This document shows, piece by piece, positions 16,869-25,111 of a DNA stretch of 64,000 nt. Numbering within the stretch: position 1 is the first letter of the stretch; each line of letters opens with the position of its first letter. The notes under the pieces are model-generated. The model was not told the DNA's origin, searched no databases, and saw only the letters and a list, made by a program, of their open reading frames with translations. Position numbers and translations under genes: made by a program. Origin of the DNA: Lachnospiraceae bacterium (GTDB lineage: Bacteria; Bacillota; Clostridia; Lachnospirales; Lachnospiraceae); NCBI GenBank assembly GCA_009774625.1, contig VSOB01000003.1, forward strand, positions 26,775-90,774, in the 5' to 3' direction.

Positions 16869-18230
16869 ATGGCAATCGGGAAGAAGAAAACAGTGCTCAT
16901 GAGAGCGGTTTCAGAATTGAAAGAAGCGGATTATTCCAATGAGCCGGAATTGCATGGCATGTATCGGAGGCTGTTAAAAGGGAGAAAACAGTTTGCGGAT
17001 ATTTTTGAAAAAAATATCAAAGCTGTGATGCAGATCAGTTCTCTGGACTTGACGATGCAGCATCAGACCGAAAAGATTATAGAGATATCCCGCAGGGTGA
17101 CAAAGGCCACAGAGTCGATTTTTGGTTCCGGCGATTCGTTTATGTCCGGCAGGGCAAACAATCAGCATGAGGAAATGACCAATACGATCATCACTGTTTC
17201 CGAAGAAAGTGAAGAGGTCTACAAGAAAATAGAGGACAGCCAGACTGAGCTGACGGCAGTGAAGGAGTTATCTGACCAGACCATTGAGGCATCCAGAGAG
17301 ATGCAGAAGGATATGGATCATCTGCTGGAAGTGATCAATCGTATGAACGAGGTGATTTCCGGAATTGATTCCATATCACTGGAGACCAATCTGCTGGCTC
17401 TGAACGCTTCCATCGAAGCGGCCAGAGCAGGAGAAGCGGGAAGAGGCTTTGCAGTGGTGGCAGGGCAGATCCGCGGTCTGGCAGAAGAAACCCAGAAACT
17501 GACGGCAAGTATGGGTGATTTTGTGGAAGGGATCAAAAGCGCATCCCAGAAGAGTGTGGACAGTGCCAGGGAAACCATTGACGCCCTGGATATTATGTCG
17601 GAGAAGATCGGCAATGTATGGGCTTTGAACGATGAAAACCAGCGCCATGTTTCCAAAGTCAGTGAATCCATCAGTTCCATTGCTGCTGTCAGCCAGGAAA
17701 TCAGCAGTTCCATGACCGAGATGGAAAATCAGCTCAGAGACAGTACTGAGTTTATGCGGGGTGTCAGCGATGAGTTGAAAAAAGCGGCTGAACCGGTGGT
17801 GGAGATCGAAAAGACTCTGGATGAAGCGGTAAAGCAGATGGGAAGCATGACAGAAGACGCTTTCTTCCATCTGGAGAACCGGGAATTTGCAAAGCATGTG
17901 AACAATGCGATTATGGCCCATCACAATTGGCTGAGCAATCTGAGAAAGATGATCGACGGACGGGAGATTATACCGCTGCAGTTGGATGCTTCCAAGTGCG
18001 GTTTCGGGCATTTTTATTATGCCATGACCCCTAAAATACCGGAGATTTTGCCCATCTGGAATGGAATCGGAGAAAAGCATAAGCGTTTCCATAGTTATGG
18101 GGCAGGTGTGATCCGTGCTTTGCAGGACGAGGATTTTGGAAGGGCGGAGCAGGTATACAAAGAGGCGGAGGCGTATTCCGGACAGTTGATTGCAGATCTG
18201 GAAAAGATGCGTCAGATCGCAGAGCGATAG
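16869..18230 (+). CDS. Soluble methyl-accepting chemotaxis protein with CZB zinc-binding domain
   Basis: 453 residues with no membrane segment, so it is a cytoplasmic chemoreceptor. Residues 1-110 are helical without a clear sensory fold. The signalling hairpin holds the invariant tip ([20 protein letters not shown], residues about 175-195) flanked by coiled coils. The C-terminal chemoreceptor zinc-binding (CZB) domain covers about 340-440, with H in AHHNWL, C in KCGFGHFYY (about 377) and H in EKHKRFH, a 3-His/1-Cys zinc site. CZB domains sense zinc, pH or hypochlorous acid. It would feed a CheA pathway; no che genes are in the window. Monocistronic, with a terminator behind. Confidence 0.93.
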   Translation: MAIGKKKTVLMRAVSELKEADYSNEPELHGMYRRLLKGRKQFADIFEKNIKAVMQISSLDLTMQHQTEKIIEISRRVTKATESIFGSGDSFMSGRANNQHEEMTNTIITVSEESEEVYKKIEDSQTELTAVKELSDQTIEASREMQKDMDHLLEVINRMNEVISGIDSISLETNLLALNASIEAARAGEAGRGFAVVAGQIRGLAEETQKLTASMGDFVEGIKSASQKSVDSARETIDALDIMSEKIGNVWALNDENQRHVSKVSESISSIAAVSQEISSSMTEMENQLRDSTEFMRGVSDELKKAAEPVVEIEKTLDEAVKQMGSMTEDAFFHLENREFAKHVNNAIMAHHNWLSNLRKMIDGREIIPLQLDASKCGFGHFYYAMTPKIPEILPIWNGIGEKHKRFHSYGAGVIRALQDEDFGRAEQVYKEAEAYSGQLIADLEKMRQIAER

Positions 18231-18272
18231 ACAACAGACAGCATACTTTGAAATGTTCTGTTTTCATGAAGT

Positions 18273-18317
18273 AAAAAGAGTCCGATGACTTGGCGACAGG
18301 GATATCGGACTCTTTTT
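18273..18317. terminator. Bidirectional terminator
   Basis: AAAAAGAGTCCGAT (18273-18286) pairs perfectly with ATCGGACTCTTTTT (18304-18317). It serves the chemoreceptor gene on the plus strand and the small membrane protein gene on the minus strand. Confidence 0.88.
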
Positions 18318-18326
18318 GCTTTTAAC

Positions 18327-18668
18327 TTATCGCTGACAGAGCCTGAGCAGCCTGTGATGATACCAGATCATTACAATTAAGGGCAATATGGCTCCGCCCA
18401 GCAGGAGAATCAGGCACCAGGGGGAGTCCTCACCGATCAAAATGCCTGTCAGATAAGACAACATAAGCATGATTCCGTACAGGATCCACATAGTACCATG
18501 CCTTTTATTCCATAAAGATACATCGGATAATGTTTTTTCATCCGGGGGTTTTTCTCCGGAATAAAACCCGACAGGTGTTTTGCTTTTTCGCTGTGAGACA
18601 CCGATGCCGATCATCAACAGAGAGACGATAAAATAAATCAGGAAACCGATGAGACTGCCTGCATTCAT
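18327..18668 (-). CDS. Small membrane protein of unknown function
   Basis: 113 residues from ATG 18668, which follows GAAAGGAG at 18679-18686; longer upstream frames lack a ribosome site. Three hydrophobic segments are visible: LIGFLIYFIVSLLMIGIGV, ILYGIMLMLSYLTGILIG and LILLLGGAILPLIVMIW. Between the first two is a polar loop with KTPVGFYSGEKPP and DVSLWNKRHG. The pattern recalls small SdpI-like or DUF3784-like membrane proteins but is not a firm match. It has its own promoter and terminator. Confidence 0.75.
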   Translation of the reverse strand: MNAGSLIGFLIYFIVSLLMIGIGVSQRKSKTPVGFYSGEKPPDEKTLSDVSLWNKRHGTMWILYGIMLMLSYLTGILIGEDSPWCLILLLGGAILPLIVMIWYHHRLLRLCQR

Positions 18669-18753
18669 AATTTTTTTACTCCTTTCAGAATCCCTTTCTG
18701 ACAGGATTCCATTTTTTCGCTTTTTTAAACAAAACAATAAAAATGTCATATAA

Positions 18754-18781
18754 AGTATACCATTTGGGGGAAAAATTGCAA
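18754..18781 (-). promoter_or_regulatory. Promoter of the small membrane protein gene
   Basis: Read on the minus strand: TTGCAA (18781-18776), 16 nt, TATACT (18759-18754), about 85 nt before the start codon. Confidence 0.6.
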
Positions 18782-18876
18782 ACAGGGCGGTTGACGCATA
18801 AAAAGCGGATATTGTCTGAAAAATCTGTTTTCGCATTGTTTTGCCCTTGTAAATGAATGGAAATCAGATTGCTCTC

Positions 18877-18905
18877 TTGATTCTTTTCATAAACTATGAT
18901 AGAAT
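18877..18905 (+). promoter_or_regulatory. Candidate promoter of the glycan cluster
   Basis: TTGATT (18877-18882), 17 nt, TAGAAT (18900-18905). It is the best plus-strand promoter in the gap and points toward the cluster 350 nt away. Confidence 0.5.
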
Positions 18906-19259
18906 ATTCGAAAATTATGTATATGAATGTTTCGGCGGAATCGGAAGTCTGGATCGGTTGTATTCGGGATTTATGATGCAGTATGAGATGACAGAAGGCG
19001 GTTTGCGGGAGCAGAGTGGGATACCGTCGGTTTGCTGTTTTTATCTGGCGGTTTTTGAATCGTTGGGAGATAGCCGGGAGGACCGACATGTCTTATTTCA
19101 TGTTAATATACTTTCATAAACAAAAGAAAAGCAGATTCGTCTCTGATTACATAGGGTTTTGATTGTAAACATAAAGTATATGTATCTTATTATATATTAA
19201 ACAGAGGACCAAAACAGACGGATGTTTAGAAAAAGGGAAACACAGGGGAGGAAAACGGC

Positions 19260-19976
19260 ATGACCTTTGCACTTATTTTTGCAGGCGGTACGGGCAGACG
19301 GATGAGCACCCGTTCCAAGCCAAAGCAATTTCTGGAAATACATGGGAAGCCGGTTATTATCTATACATTGGAGCATTTTGAATATCATGAAATGGTGGAC
19401 GCCGTTACGGTGGTCTGTATAGAAGAGTGGATAGAAGAATTATGGGGACTGCTGAAACGGTATGGGATCACAAAGGTGAGGCAGATCGTACCGGGCGGAG
19501 GAACAGGGCATGATTCCATTTATCTGGGACTGGAAGCCATGAAAGAATTTACCGGGCAACAGGATATTATACTGATTCATGACGGTGTGAGGCCTCTGAT
19601 CAACGAAGAACTGATCACACTGAATATTGAAACGGTAAAAAAATATGGCAATGCCATAACCTGTGAGCCGGTGCGGGAAAGCTCGATCAGGAGCGAGGAT
19701 GGGGAGGTGATTCTGGAAGTCCCGCCCAGAAGTCAGATGTATACGGCAAAAGCCCCCCAATCTTTTTATTATGGTGATATTGTGCGTTTGTATGAAAAGG
19801 CCCATGAGGACGGCATCCGAAGTATCGATTCTTCCCATTTATGCAGTATGTATCAGGAACCTATGCATATGGTACTTAGTACCAAAAACAATATGAAGAT
19901 AACGGAGCCGGCAGATTATTATATTTGCCGTGCCCTGTATGATGCCCGGGAGAGTCAGCAGATTTTTGGAATTTAG
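19260..19976 (+). CDS. IspD/TarI-like cytidylyltransferase
   Basis: 238 residues. The nucleotide-binding start AGGTGRRMSTRSKPKQFLEI is the IspD/TarI signature (GGxGxRM and KPKQF), followed by HDGVRPLI and APQSFYYGDI. The enzyme joins CTP to a polyol phosphate or methylerythritol phosphate. As it heads a cluster with CDP-glycerol-transferase-like genes, a CDP-polyol product (for example CDP-ribitol) is more likely than an isoprenoid role. No TarJ-like reductase is adjacent, so the substrate stays open. GGGAGG precedes the ATG. Confidence 0.87.
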   Translation: MTFALIFAGGTGRRMSTRSKPKQFLEIHGKPVIIYTLEHFEYHEMVDAVTVVCIEEWIEELWGLLKRYGITKVRQIVPGGGTGHDSIYLGLEAMKEFTGQQDIILIHDGVRPLINEELITLNIETVKKYGNAITCEPVRESSIRSEDGEVILEVPPRSQMYTAKAPQSFYYGDIVRLYEKAHEDGIRSIDSSHLCSMYQEPMHMVLSTKNNMKITEPADYYICRALYDARESQQIFGI

Positions 19977-19988
19977 CGGAGAAAAAGT

Positions 19989-21344
19989 ATGCGGAAAGCA
20001 CAGTGGGAAGAAATACTGGATTTTATAAAGAGCCTCTATCAGGCACATGACGAAATTAAAAACGCGTTTGGCCAGGGGAGTATTGTAATCGTGCAGAATA
20101 TGCTCAGCGAATGTCAGGAATTTGCCCGGCTGCTTGGAGAAGCAATTGAGCGGACGGAGGGCGAGGGGCATGTCACAGTGAAATGCGTCGAAGATTACTG
20201 TGAAGAGTTGTTTCATATCTATGAGAAGATTGGCGATGGACAGATTCATGAAAACAAAATAGGTAAAAGTCTGAGAAAAGCGCTGTTAAAAATAGAGAAC
20301 AGCGTAAAAAATGATATCAGTATAAAAAAAGAAGTTGTATTTTTTCCATATAAAGCGTCCATGTGGGATTCTCTGGAGAGCATTTACTTTGCAGCAAAGG
20401 AAGATTCTGACTGTGAGGCATATTGTGTGCCAATCCCATATTTTGATTTAAAGCCGGATCACAGTTTCGGACAGATGCATTATGAAGGCGGTGAGTATCC
20501 GGAGAATGTGGAAGTCATTGACTGGGAAGCATATCGTTTTGAAGAACGCAGGCCGGATGAGATTTATATTCATAACGGTTATGACAACTGGAATCTGGTG
20601 ACAAGCGTGCATCCGCGGTTTTATTCAGAGAATCTGAAACAATATACGGATAAGTTAGTTTATATACCTTATTTTATAATGGGAGATATTGACCCGGAGG
20701 ATGAAAAAACGATTGAAGCAAAGAAGCATTTCTGTTTTATACCTGGAATTATTAACGCAGATAAAGTTATTGTAGAATCAAAAAGCGTAAGGCGGCTGTA
20801 TATTAATGAATATCTGAAAGCGGCAAAGGAAAACGGATTGTCAGGGCAGCATGTGGACAGAAAATATCTGGAGAAAAAGTTTCTGGGTGTTGGTTCACCG
20901 AAATTCGATAAGGTGGCGGAAATGGAGAGAGAAAAGCCAAAAATTCCAAAAGAATGGGAAAAGTATATCCGGAAAGCAGATGGACAATATAAGAAAATTG
21001 TAATGTACAACAACAGTATTACTTCACTTTTGAAAAATGAAGAAAATATGTTGAAAAAAATAGAGGAAGTTTTAAACGTTTTTAAAGCGTTTCAGGATGA
21101 AATTGTTCTCTGGTGGCGGCCGCATCCCCTGATACAAAGCACAATACAGGCAATGCGACCAGAATTATGGAGACAATATCAGAAAATAGTCAATGAGTAT
21201 GTGGATGGAAAATGGGGTATTTATGATGACACAGCAGACATCGGGGGTGCCGTATCATTTACAGACGCTTATTATGGTGATTGGAGTTCGGTAGTTTATC
21301 TGTATGAACGGACGGGAAAGCCGATTATGATTTTGGATTGTTGA
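19989..21344 (+). CDS. CDP-glycerol glycerophosphotransferase-like protein (TagB-like)
   Basis: 451 residues. The N-terminal 120 residues are helical and charged. The middle starts VVFFPYKASMWDSLESIY and HNGYDNWNLVTSVHP. The C-terminal half is GT-B-like, with VMYNNSITSL, WWRPHPLIQSTI and YYGDWSSVVYLYERTGKPIMI. The last motif corresponds to the DYSS segment of TagF-like poly(polyol phosphate) polymerases, changed to GDWSS. It probably transfers a polyol phosphate from a CDP carrier in surface polymer synthesis. It follows the cytidylyltransferase by 12 nt, which fits a maker-user pair. The sequence here becomes visibly AT-rich. Family assignment is moderate; donor not known. Confidence 0.72.
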   Translation: MRKAQWEEILDFIKSLYQAHDEIKNAFGQGSIVIVQNMLSECQEFARLLGEAIERTEGEGHVTVKCVEDYCEELFHIYEKIGDGQIHENKIGKSLRKALLKIENSVKNDISIKKEVVFFPYKASMWDSLESIYFAAKEDSDCEAYCVPIPYFDLKPDHSFGQMHYEGGEYPENVEVIDWEAYRFEERRPDEIYIHNGYDNWNLVTSVHPRFYSENLKQYTDKLVYIPYFIMGDIDPEDEKTIEAKKHFCFIPGIINADKVIVESKSVRRLYINEYLKAAKENGLSGQHVDRKYLEKKFLGVGSPKFDKVAEMEREKPKIPKEWEKYIRKADGQYKKIVMYNNSITSLLKNEENMLKKIEEVLNVFKAFQDEIVLWWRPHPLIQSTIQAMRPELWRQYQKIVNEYVDGKWGIYDDTADIGGAVSFTDAYYGDWSSVVYLYERTGKPIMILDC

Positions 21345-21384
21345 ATACAGACATGGAATCTTTGCAGGGGGAAATGGAATTGTT

Positions 21385-22566
21385 ATGACCGGAAGCGATA
21401 ATTTGTTATATTGTAATTTTGTTACCTATAAGGGGCGGAGATGGTTTTGGAGCATCAACTTCAATGCGCTTTTTTCTGCAGATATGGAATGGCGGTTCGC
21501 AAAAAAAATTGGAAAATATGCAGGGTGTGCGGGCAGTGACTATACGAATACCGTCTTATACCAGGGAAAACTGATTCTGCTTCCCGGTATGGCAAGGCGG
21601 ATTATGATATTTGATATTGAGAGTAATGTGTTTCGGTTTATAGAATTGGTGGAAATGGAAGGAATAGAACAGACAGAGAAGAATTTATTTTATGGATATG
21701 CAATAAAAGATGAAATTCTTTTTATGATAGGAAATCAGATACCCTGTTTATTGAAATTTAATATGAAAACAGAGCAGATAGAGAATGCTGTGAATTTATT
21801 TCCAGAAGAAGAGAAAAGGGAGATTTATTTCAGGGATGCCATTATTGATCAGAAGCAATTGGTGATTCCAGCATTTGAGGATGACTTGCTTTTTGAAGTA
21901 AATACAGATACCCTGCAATGGACAAGAAGGCATATGAAGCATACTGAAAGCGGTTTTTCTTCTATCTGCAAAGCCGGGGACAGTGTGTGGCTGCTGCCGC
22001 GGGAAAAAGATCCTGTGATTCAGTGGTGCCGGCAGACTGATATCATGACAGAGCATGAAATGAAAAGGGCCGGATATCAATATATACCGATGCAGATAAA
22101 CTTCCATTCAGGAATTTATCTGGACAATAAAATATGGATATTTCCGTTTTTTGGGAGTTCGGTATTTTCCATTAACCTAAACACCAGTGAAATATCAGGA
22201 GAAAATGCGATAAACCGGTATTTGGACGGCATTGATCTTTTACATGGGCAATGCATATTCCGGGCAGTGCAGGAAGAAGCGGGCAGTATTTATTTATTAT
22301 GCTGTGCATCGGGGATCGGAGAATTGCTCCTGTATGATCCGGGAGAGGACAGACTGAAAAAGATTGAGAAAAATATCGAAATTCCAAAATCAGATTGTCT
22401 TGCATATATGTATTATTCAGGTATTCCTGTTGTCAATGAAGAAGAATACCCGCTGGAAGATTTTCTTTGCTTCCTGAAAGAATATACAGCGGAAAAAGCG
22501 GATGGAAAACAACAGAAAGCCGATACGTATGGACATCGAATTTATGAAGCCGTGAAAAACAGTTGA
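21385..22566 (+). CDS. Beta-propeller-like protein of unknown function
   Basis: 393 residues, no signal peptide or membrane segment. The sequence shows repeated beta-rich units of about 45-50 residues, each with an aromatic-rich strand and a short turn: RRWFWSINFNALFS, LILLPGMARRIMIFDI, QLVIPAFEDDLLFEVN, SVWLLPREKDPVIQW, KIWIFPFFGSSVFSIN, SIYLLCCASGIGELLLYD. This is the look of a six- or seven-bladed propeller of the kelch/PQQ kind. It follows the TagB-like gene by 40 nt and is probably its partner. I know no function for it. Confidence 0.6.
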   Translation: MTGSDNLLYCNFVTYKGRRWFWSINFNALFSADMEWRFAKKIGKYAGCAGSDYTNTVLYQGKLILLPGMARRIMIFDIESNVFRFIELVEMEGIEQTEKNLFYGYAIKDEILFMIGNQIPCLLKFNMKTEQIENAVNLFPEEEKREIYFRDAIIDQKQLVIPAFEDDLLFEVNTDTLQWTRRHMKHTESGFSSICKAGDSVWLLPREKDPVIQWCRQTDIMTEHEMKRAGYQYIPMQINFHSGIYLDNKIWIFPFFGSSVFSINLNTSEISGENAINRYLDGIDLLHGQCIFRAVQEEAGSIYLLCCASGIGELLLYDPGEDRLKKIEKNIEIPKSDCLAYMYYSGIPVVNEEEYPLEDFLCFLKEYTAEKADGKQQKADTYGHRIYEAVKNS

Positions 22567-22584
22567 TGAGAGGAGAAAAAGCCG

Positions 22585-23583
22585 ATGTATATATCCGGGT
22601 CGGTTCTGGCGGTAAAAGAAAATTATCGACATTATGCCGAATTGTTGAAAATAGCATGCGTTGATTATATCCATATTGATATTTTTCAAAGCGGTATTCC
22701 GTTTTCATTAAAAGATTTAGCGCTGTTTCAGGAAAATGATCTGGTTTTGGATTTGCATTTAATTTATGAGTCCCTTTCGGATGAAGATATCAGGATGATA
22801 AATCAGCCAGGCGTAAAATACATAAATTTGCAGTATGAAACATTGAAAGAAAAAAGTGCGATTCGGGAAATAAGCAGAAAAATAGCCGGGAGTTTTGGGA
22901 TCGCGTTAACTTCAGATACACCTCTCAGTGTTGTTGATGAGAATATAAATGATATTTCACAAGTATTGATTATGGCAAGCCAGCCGGGGGTTTCAGGGGC
23001 TGCTTTTGATGAAACCAACTATGAAAGAATACAGTGGATACAAAACAAGTATCCCGCATTGCGGATCTGGGTAGATGGAGGAGTGGATAATTTTATCGCA
23101 GAAAAATTAGGAAAGTTAAAGACAGATGTTATCGTTTCAGGCTCCTATTTATGCAATGATTTAAAAAATCTGTATTCCCTTACCTATAAACTGAAATATC
23201 TGAATGAGAAAAATATAAGGGTAACAAGAAATATGCTGCATTTCAGTGAACTTCCTGTTGAAGAGGAAAATGCAACATTTGTGGATATCATAACGGAAAT
23301 GAACCGCTCCCGGATGGGAACGGTTCTGATTGTCAGAGGCAGAGAACTGAAAGGCATCATTACGGACGGAGATATCAGGCGTGCTGTTATGGAATATGGA
23401 AAAGATATTTTTGAAAAGAAAGCATCGGAATTTATGAACCGGTATCCATTGGTCATAGAATCAGACCGGACAATGGAAGAGGTTTTCGAAATGCTGACAA
23501 AGAAGCAGAAACGGACAGATTTTATTCCGGTGATGGAAGATGGAACGTTGGTTGGCGCAGTGGATTTACATATAGGGAGATAG
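22585..23583 (+). CDS. Ribulose-phosphate-3-epimerase-like domain fused to a CBS pair
   Basis: 332 residues. Residues 1-200 are an RPE-type TIM barrel that keeps all four metal ligands: His30 and Asp32 in YIHIDIF, His58 in LDLHL and Asp164 in WVDGGVD; the Met that follows the first Asp in true RPE is Phe34, and the phosphate loop reads SQPGVSGAAFD. Residues 210-332 are two CBS repeats, the first with GIITDGDIRRAV, the signature of the CBS pair of KpsF/GutQ arabinose-5-phosphate isomerases. So the regulatory half of a Kdo-pathway isomerase is joined to a different phosphosugar enzyme. It is likely an active, effector-regulated phosphoketose epimerase that feeds the ulosonate genes behind it. 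GAGAGGAG precedes the ATG. Confidence 0.8.
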   Translation: MYISGSVLAVKENYRHYAELLKIACVDYIHIDIFQSGIPFSLKDLALFQENDLVLDLHLIYESLSDEDIRMINQPGVKYINLQYETLKEKSAIREISRKIAGSFGIALTSDTPLSVVDENINDISQVLIMASQPGVSGAAFDETNYERIQWIQNKYPALRIWVDGGVDNFIAEKLGKLKTDVIVSGSYLCNDLKNLYSLTYKLKYLNEKNIRVTRNMLHFSELPVEEENATFVDIITEMNRSRMGTVLIVRGRELKGIITDGDIRRAVMEYGKDIFEKKASEFMNRYPLVIESDRTMEEVFEMLTKKQKRTDFIPVMEDGTLVGAVDLHIGR

Positions 23584-23594
23584 GGGAAAACAGT

Positions 23595-24278
23595 ATGGAA
23601 AAGATGATTGGATTTGTTCCGGCAAGAGGGGGATCATCCAGGATTCCCCGGAAAAATATAAGGAAGGTCGGAGAGATACCGTTGTTTCTGCGGGCCTGTT
23701 ATAACTTGAATCAGGTGCTTCCTAAAGAAGATATTATCGTTGATTCGGATGATGATGAAATCTTATCTTTGGCAGAGGAAAAAGGATTTGGCACGTTAAG
23801 ACGCCCCGGAGAGCTTGCTACGAATGCAACGGATGGAAACGCATTTTTCAGATGGGAAACATCCAACTATCCGGATGCAGACATTTATATACAGCATTTG
23901 CCGCCCATGCCTTTTTTATCAGAAGGCACAATCCGGAAAAGTCTGGATGCCATCTCGCAGGGATATGATTCGGTTGTCTGCATTGGAAAAGAGCATTTTT
24001 ATCTCTGGGATATGGTAAGCGGGAAACCTCTCTATGATGTGAAACATATACCCAATAGTTTTATCCTGAAGGAAACCGTCTTTGAAACAATGGGATTTTA
24101 TGCAATTACGAAACAGGCGCACAAAGATACCGGACTGAGAATCGGTAAAAAATATAAATTTATAGAGTTAAATAAATTTGAACAAATTGATGTAAATTAT
24201 CAGGATGACTTTGAACTGGCGGATGCGATTGCCCGCGGACTGAAACCGGATTCCGTGTATAATTTGAAAATTGAATGA
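23595..24278 (+). CDS. CMP-sugar (acylneuraminate/Kdo-type) cytidylyltransferase
   Basis: 227 residues. The N-terminal GFVPARGGSSRIPRKNI is the NeuA motif, with DSDDDEI, LRRPGELA and QHLPPMPFL following (the usual LQPTSP is changed to LPPMP). The enzyme couples CTP to the anomeric hydroxyl of a 2-keto-3-deoxy acid. In this cluster the acid is probably the product of the DAHP-synthase-like enzyme and the phosphatase encoded next. It sits 11 nt after the epimerase-CBS gene. It is NeuA-like rather than KdsB-like in motif, but the adjacent condensing enzyme does not look like NeuB, so sialic acid is unlikely. Confidence 0.85.
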   Translation: MEKMIGFVPARGGSSRIPRKNIRKVGEIPLFLRACYNLNQVLPKEDIIVDSDDDEILSLAEEKGFGTLRRPGELATNATDGNAFFRWETSNYPDADIYIQHLPPMPFLSEGTIRKSLDAISQGYDSVVCIGKEHFYLWDMVSGKPLYDVKHIPNSFILKETVFETMGFYAITKQAHKDTGLRIGKKYKFIELNKFEQIDVNYQDDFELADAIARGLKPDSVYNLKIE

Positions 24279-24298
24279 TTGTTCAGAAGGGAATAAGT

Positions 24299-25111
24299 AT
24301 GAAACTGATATCACAGAGCGATGAAATAAAAGAGTGTATTTCAGTCGGCGGCCGGGAACTGTTCCGGAAGGAAACATGCCGGATGATGGCGGGACCCTGC
24401 GCAGTGGAGAGCAGGGAGCAGATTTTGCTTACCGCTGAAAAATTAGCGGATATGGGAATTAAAATATTCCGTGCAGGTGCGTTTAAACCGAGGACAAATC
24501 CATATGCTTTTCAGGGAAGCCATTCGGAGGGACTGAAATGGCTGGAGGAAGTCAGAAATACATATGGGATGAAAATCATAACGGAAACATCAGATATCAC
24601 AAATTTTGATGAGGTGGCTGATGTTACCGATATTATCCAGATTGGCGCGAAAGCCATGTATGATCATTCGGTACTGGAAGCTGCCGGAAAGTCTAAAAAA
24701 CCCGTTTTATTAAAGCGGCATTTTGGAGCAACGGTGGAAGAAATGTTTAAAATGGCAGATTATATGCTTTTGCAGGGAAACCGCCAGATTATGTTTTGCG
24801 AAAGAGGAATCAGAACTTTTGAAAATTCATCCAGATTTACCCTGGATTTATGCGGGGCGGAAGTGATCAAGCAAAAGACGAGAGCGCCTTTGATTCTTGA
24901 TCCTTCCCACGCTATGGGATATAGTTTTGGCGTTCCGGACATTGCAATGGCATGTACGGCCTTTGGATGTGGAGGGATTATGATTGAAGTACACCATAAT
25001 CCGGAGGAAGCTCTGTGTGACAAAGAGCAGGCACTCAGTTTGGAACAATTTAAAATTTTGTTTGAAAATATGAAAGAAATCGGAAAAGCAATCGGAAAGG
25101 TCGTTGAATAG
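24299..25111 (+). CDS. DAHP-synthase-like (type I beta) 3-deoxy-ulosonate phosphate synthase
   Basis: 270 residues from ATG 24299 (AGAAGGG upstream; the ATG at 24275 has none and overlaps the previous gene). It condenses PEP with an aldose phosphate. Motifs: GPCAVES (32-38), GAFKPRTNPYAFQG (60-73), KPVLLKR, CERGIRTFE, LDPSHAMG, MIEVHHNPEE and the Asp of LCDKEQ; the Cys, His, Glu and Asp metal ligands are all there. KPRT marks DAHP synthase (erythrose 4-phosphate) instead of the KANRSS of Kdo-8-phosphate synthase, though the usual Ser after KPRT is Asn67 and KRG is KRH. There is no N-terminal regulatory domain. In a glycan cluster it probably makes a sugar acid, not aromatic amino acids. Confidence 0.83.
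   Translation: MKLISQSDEIKECISVGGRELFRKETCRMMAGPCAVESREQILLTAEKLADMGIKIFRAGAFKPRTNPYAFQGSHSEGLKWLEEVRNTYGMKIITETSDITNFDEVADVTDIIQIGAKAMYDHSVLEAAGKSKKPVLLKRHFGATVEEMFKMADYMLLQGNRQIMFCERGIRTFENSSRFTLDLCGAEVIKQKTRAPLILDPSHAMGYSFGVPDIAMACTAFGCGGIMIEVHHNPEEALCDKEQALSLEQFKILFENMKEIGKAIGKVVE

Larger units (their letters stand above)
18669..19259. other. 591-bp gap before the glycan cluster
   Basis: It holds two divergent promoters (18754-18781 minus, 18877-18905 plus) and a weaker promoter-like pair TTGATT (19159-19164), 18 nt, TATCTT (19183-19188) close to the first glycan gene. A frame at 18853-19119 contains the plus-strand promoter and has no ribosome site, so I do not call it. If the 18877 promoter drives the cluster, the mRNA would have a leader of about 350 nt; I see no clear terminator hairpin in it. 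Confidence 0.5.

Noticed and set aside
18853..19119. 88-residue plus-strand frame before the glycan cluster
   Set aside because: It contains a good promoter inside its first codons and has no ribosome site.
19260..19976. Call as IspD of the isoprenoid pathway
   Set aside because: The fold is shared with TarI, and the position at the head of a cluster with CDP-polyol transferases makes a polyol-phosphate substrate more likely.
24299..25111. Call as Kdo-8-phosphate synthase (KdsA)
   Set aside because: The substrate motif reads KPRT as in DAHP synthases and not KANRSS, although the KdsC-like and CMP-transferase neighbours invite a Kdo call.
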